Part shown: piece by piece, positions 7,108 to 8,082 of the stretch
How positions within the stretch are numbered: position 1 is the first letter of the stretch
How the letters are laid out: each line of letters opens with the position of its first letter
Origin: Chitinophaga pinensis
Lineage (GTDB): Bacteria > Bacteroidota > Bacteroidia > M30B66
Assembly (NCBI GenBank): GCA_943333015.1
Contig: CALQRR010000063.1
Span: forward strand, 1-8,082
Direction: 5' to 3'
Length of the DNA stretch: 8,082 bases
Notes under the pieces: model-generated
What the model saw: only the letters and a program-made list of their open reading frames with translations
Databases searched by the model: none
Told to the model about the DNA's origin: nothing
Program-made: the position numbers and the translations under genes

Positions 7108-8082
7108 ATGTCCAGGAAAACCATCCGCTTTTCAGAGTTACTGAGAAAGTATATGTTCTTCTTTCCGGTACGTTTACTTGCAGCGCATCTGAAATACAAT
7201 GGATTACTTCTAATTTTCTGGGTTGTTCTTTTCATGTTTGTGCTGCGGCTTTGGGGTAACGACTATGGTGTCCCGCTGCTATTCCTCGATCCGGAATACA
7301 TGGGCGAAGTCAACTTTCTAGCATACTTGATTTTAGGGGGTAGCTGCGGTGCGTTCATCATGGCATTTCAAATTGCCAGTTATATTGTCAATTCCAGCAG
7401 GTTTCCATTTCTTGCCTCTGTTTCCAAACCGTTCGTGAAATACACGATCAACAATTTCATCATCCCAATCAGTTTCATCATTACGTATCTGATTTCGAAC
7501 TTTATATTTCAGGATAAATTCGAAACCAGCTCCAGAGCAGATATCCTGCTCAATTCTATAGGTTTTATTATCGGGGCAGGATTTTTCTACATTCTCAGTC
7601 TGACCTATTTTTTCACTGTCAGCAAAGACATTTTTCGCTTATTCGGAATTGATATACTTAAAAAGGAAGACCGCAAACGGGCACATCGCGTTCAACTGAG
7701 TGGCAACATCTGGCAACGTATTTCTCTCAGCCGAAAGAATGTTCACGTGATGCATGTGGAAACGTATTTGTCAAATCCTGTTAATGTGATGCGTGCACGA
7801 GAAACGGCACATTACGACCCGGCAATGATCAATCAGGTATTCCGGCAAAATCACCTTGCTGCTGCAATATTCGAAGTTGCAGTGGTGAGTGTTATGATCA
7901 TTCTTGGTCTTTTTCGGGATGTATCTTTCTTCCGAATACCCGCAGCTGCAAGCATCTTTATAAGCTTCACCATGTTGTTAATGCTCGCAAGTGCGTTTCA
8001 TACCTGGCTTAAAGAATGGTCGTTGCTCGCTTTTGCCATTCTGTTTATTACCTTAAACTGGCTTTCCGGTTATGAATTCTTC
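7108..8082 (+). CDS. Multi-pass membrane protein, 3' end beyond window; possible N-terminus of a patatin-like phospholipase family protein
   Basis: The reading frame is open from ATG 7108 to the last base, giving the first 325 residues of a longer protein. An in-frame TAA at 7051-7053 supports this start, and no Shine-Dalgarno is seen. There are about seven hydrophobic segments: near 32-49, 70-93, 115-135, 147-170, 250-269, 277-297 and 304-320. A polar, basic loop of about 80 residues (171-249) separates segments 4 and 5. The motifs VPLLFLDPEYMGEV, RFPFLASVSKPFVKY and INNFIIP recall the membrane N-terminus of large Bacteroidota proteins annotated as patatin-like phospholipases. That is from memory and unverified, and the catalytic part (Gly-rich oxyanion loop, GxSxG, DG[GA]) would lie beyond the window. 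Otherwise it is an unassigned integral inner-membrane protein. It is transcribed divergently from the adhesin-like gene, across 280 bp. Confidence 0.85.
   Translation, partial: MSRKTIRFSELLRKYMFFFPVRLLAAHLKYNGLLLIFWVVLFMFVLRLWGNDYGVPLLFLDPEYMGEVNFLAYLILGGSCGAFIMAFQIASYIVNSSRFPFLASVSKPFVKYTINNFIIPISFIITYLISNFIFQDKFETSSRADILLNSIGFIIGAGFFYILSLTYFFTVSKDIFRLFGIDILKKEDRKRAHRVQLSGNIWQRISLSRKNVHVMHVETYLSNPVNVMRARETAHYDPAMINQVFRQNHLAAAIFEVAVVSVMIILGLFRDVSFFRIPAAASIFISFTMLLMLASAFHTWLKEWSLLAFAILFITLNWLSGYEFF

Overview
The window looks like chromosomal DNA from a member of the Bacteroidota, probably an environmental gliding or adhesive lineage. The main reasons are a giant secreted protein built from SprB-type repeats that ends in a gliding-motility/type B type IX secretion (T9SS) C-terminal domain, the lack of Shine-Dalgarno sequences before all three starts, and an exact TAnnTTTG promoter element (the Bacteroidota -7 consensus) before the third gene. 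Base composition is moderate and no mobile element, tRNA, rRNA or CRISPR array was seen.

Layout. Positions 1-138 are a short AT-rich leader carrying a heptanucleotide tandem repeat. Next is ftcD (139-1833, +), a complete bifunctional formimidoyltransferase-cyclodeaminase linking histidine breakdown to the tetrahydrofolate one-carbon pool. A strong hairpin (about 1854-1888) fills the 53-bp gap between ftcD and the convergent second gene. That gene (1887-6827, -) encodes a 1646-residue secreted multidomain protein: signal peptide, PPC-like domain, jelly-roll-like domain, Ig/PKD-like domains, nine SprB-type modules, an Ig-like and two PKD-like domains, and the T9SS type B/CHU_C tail. A 280-bp intergenic region (6828-7107) separates it from a divergent gene (7108 to beyond the window end, +) whose first 325 residues form a multi-pass membrane protein. 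Its family resembles the membrane N-terminus of Bacteroidota patatin-like phospholipases, but this is tentative.

The three genes are in convergent and divergent arrangement, so no operon is visible and nothing shows that they work together. ftcD is housekeeping metabolism. The large protein is probably exported by T9SS and displayed at or released from the cell surface as an adhesin. The membrane protein is of unknown role.

The most notable structure is a higher-order repeat inside the large protein. The nine SprB modules are not equivalent: they fall into four types in the order A-B-C-D-A-B-C-D-A, with a 311-313 residue period and exactly two cysteines per module. This points to duplication of a four-module block followed by divergence.
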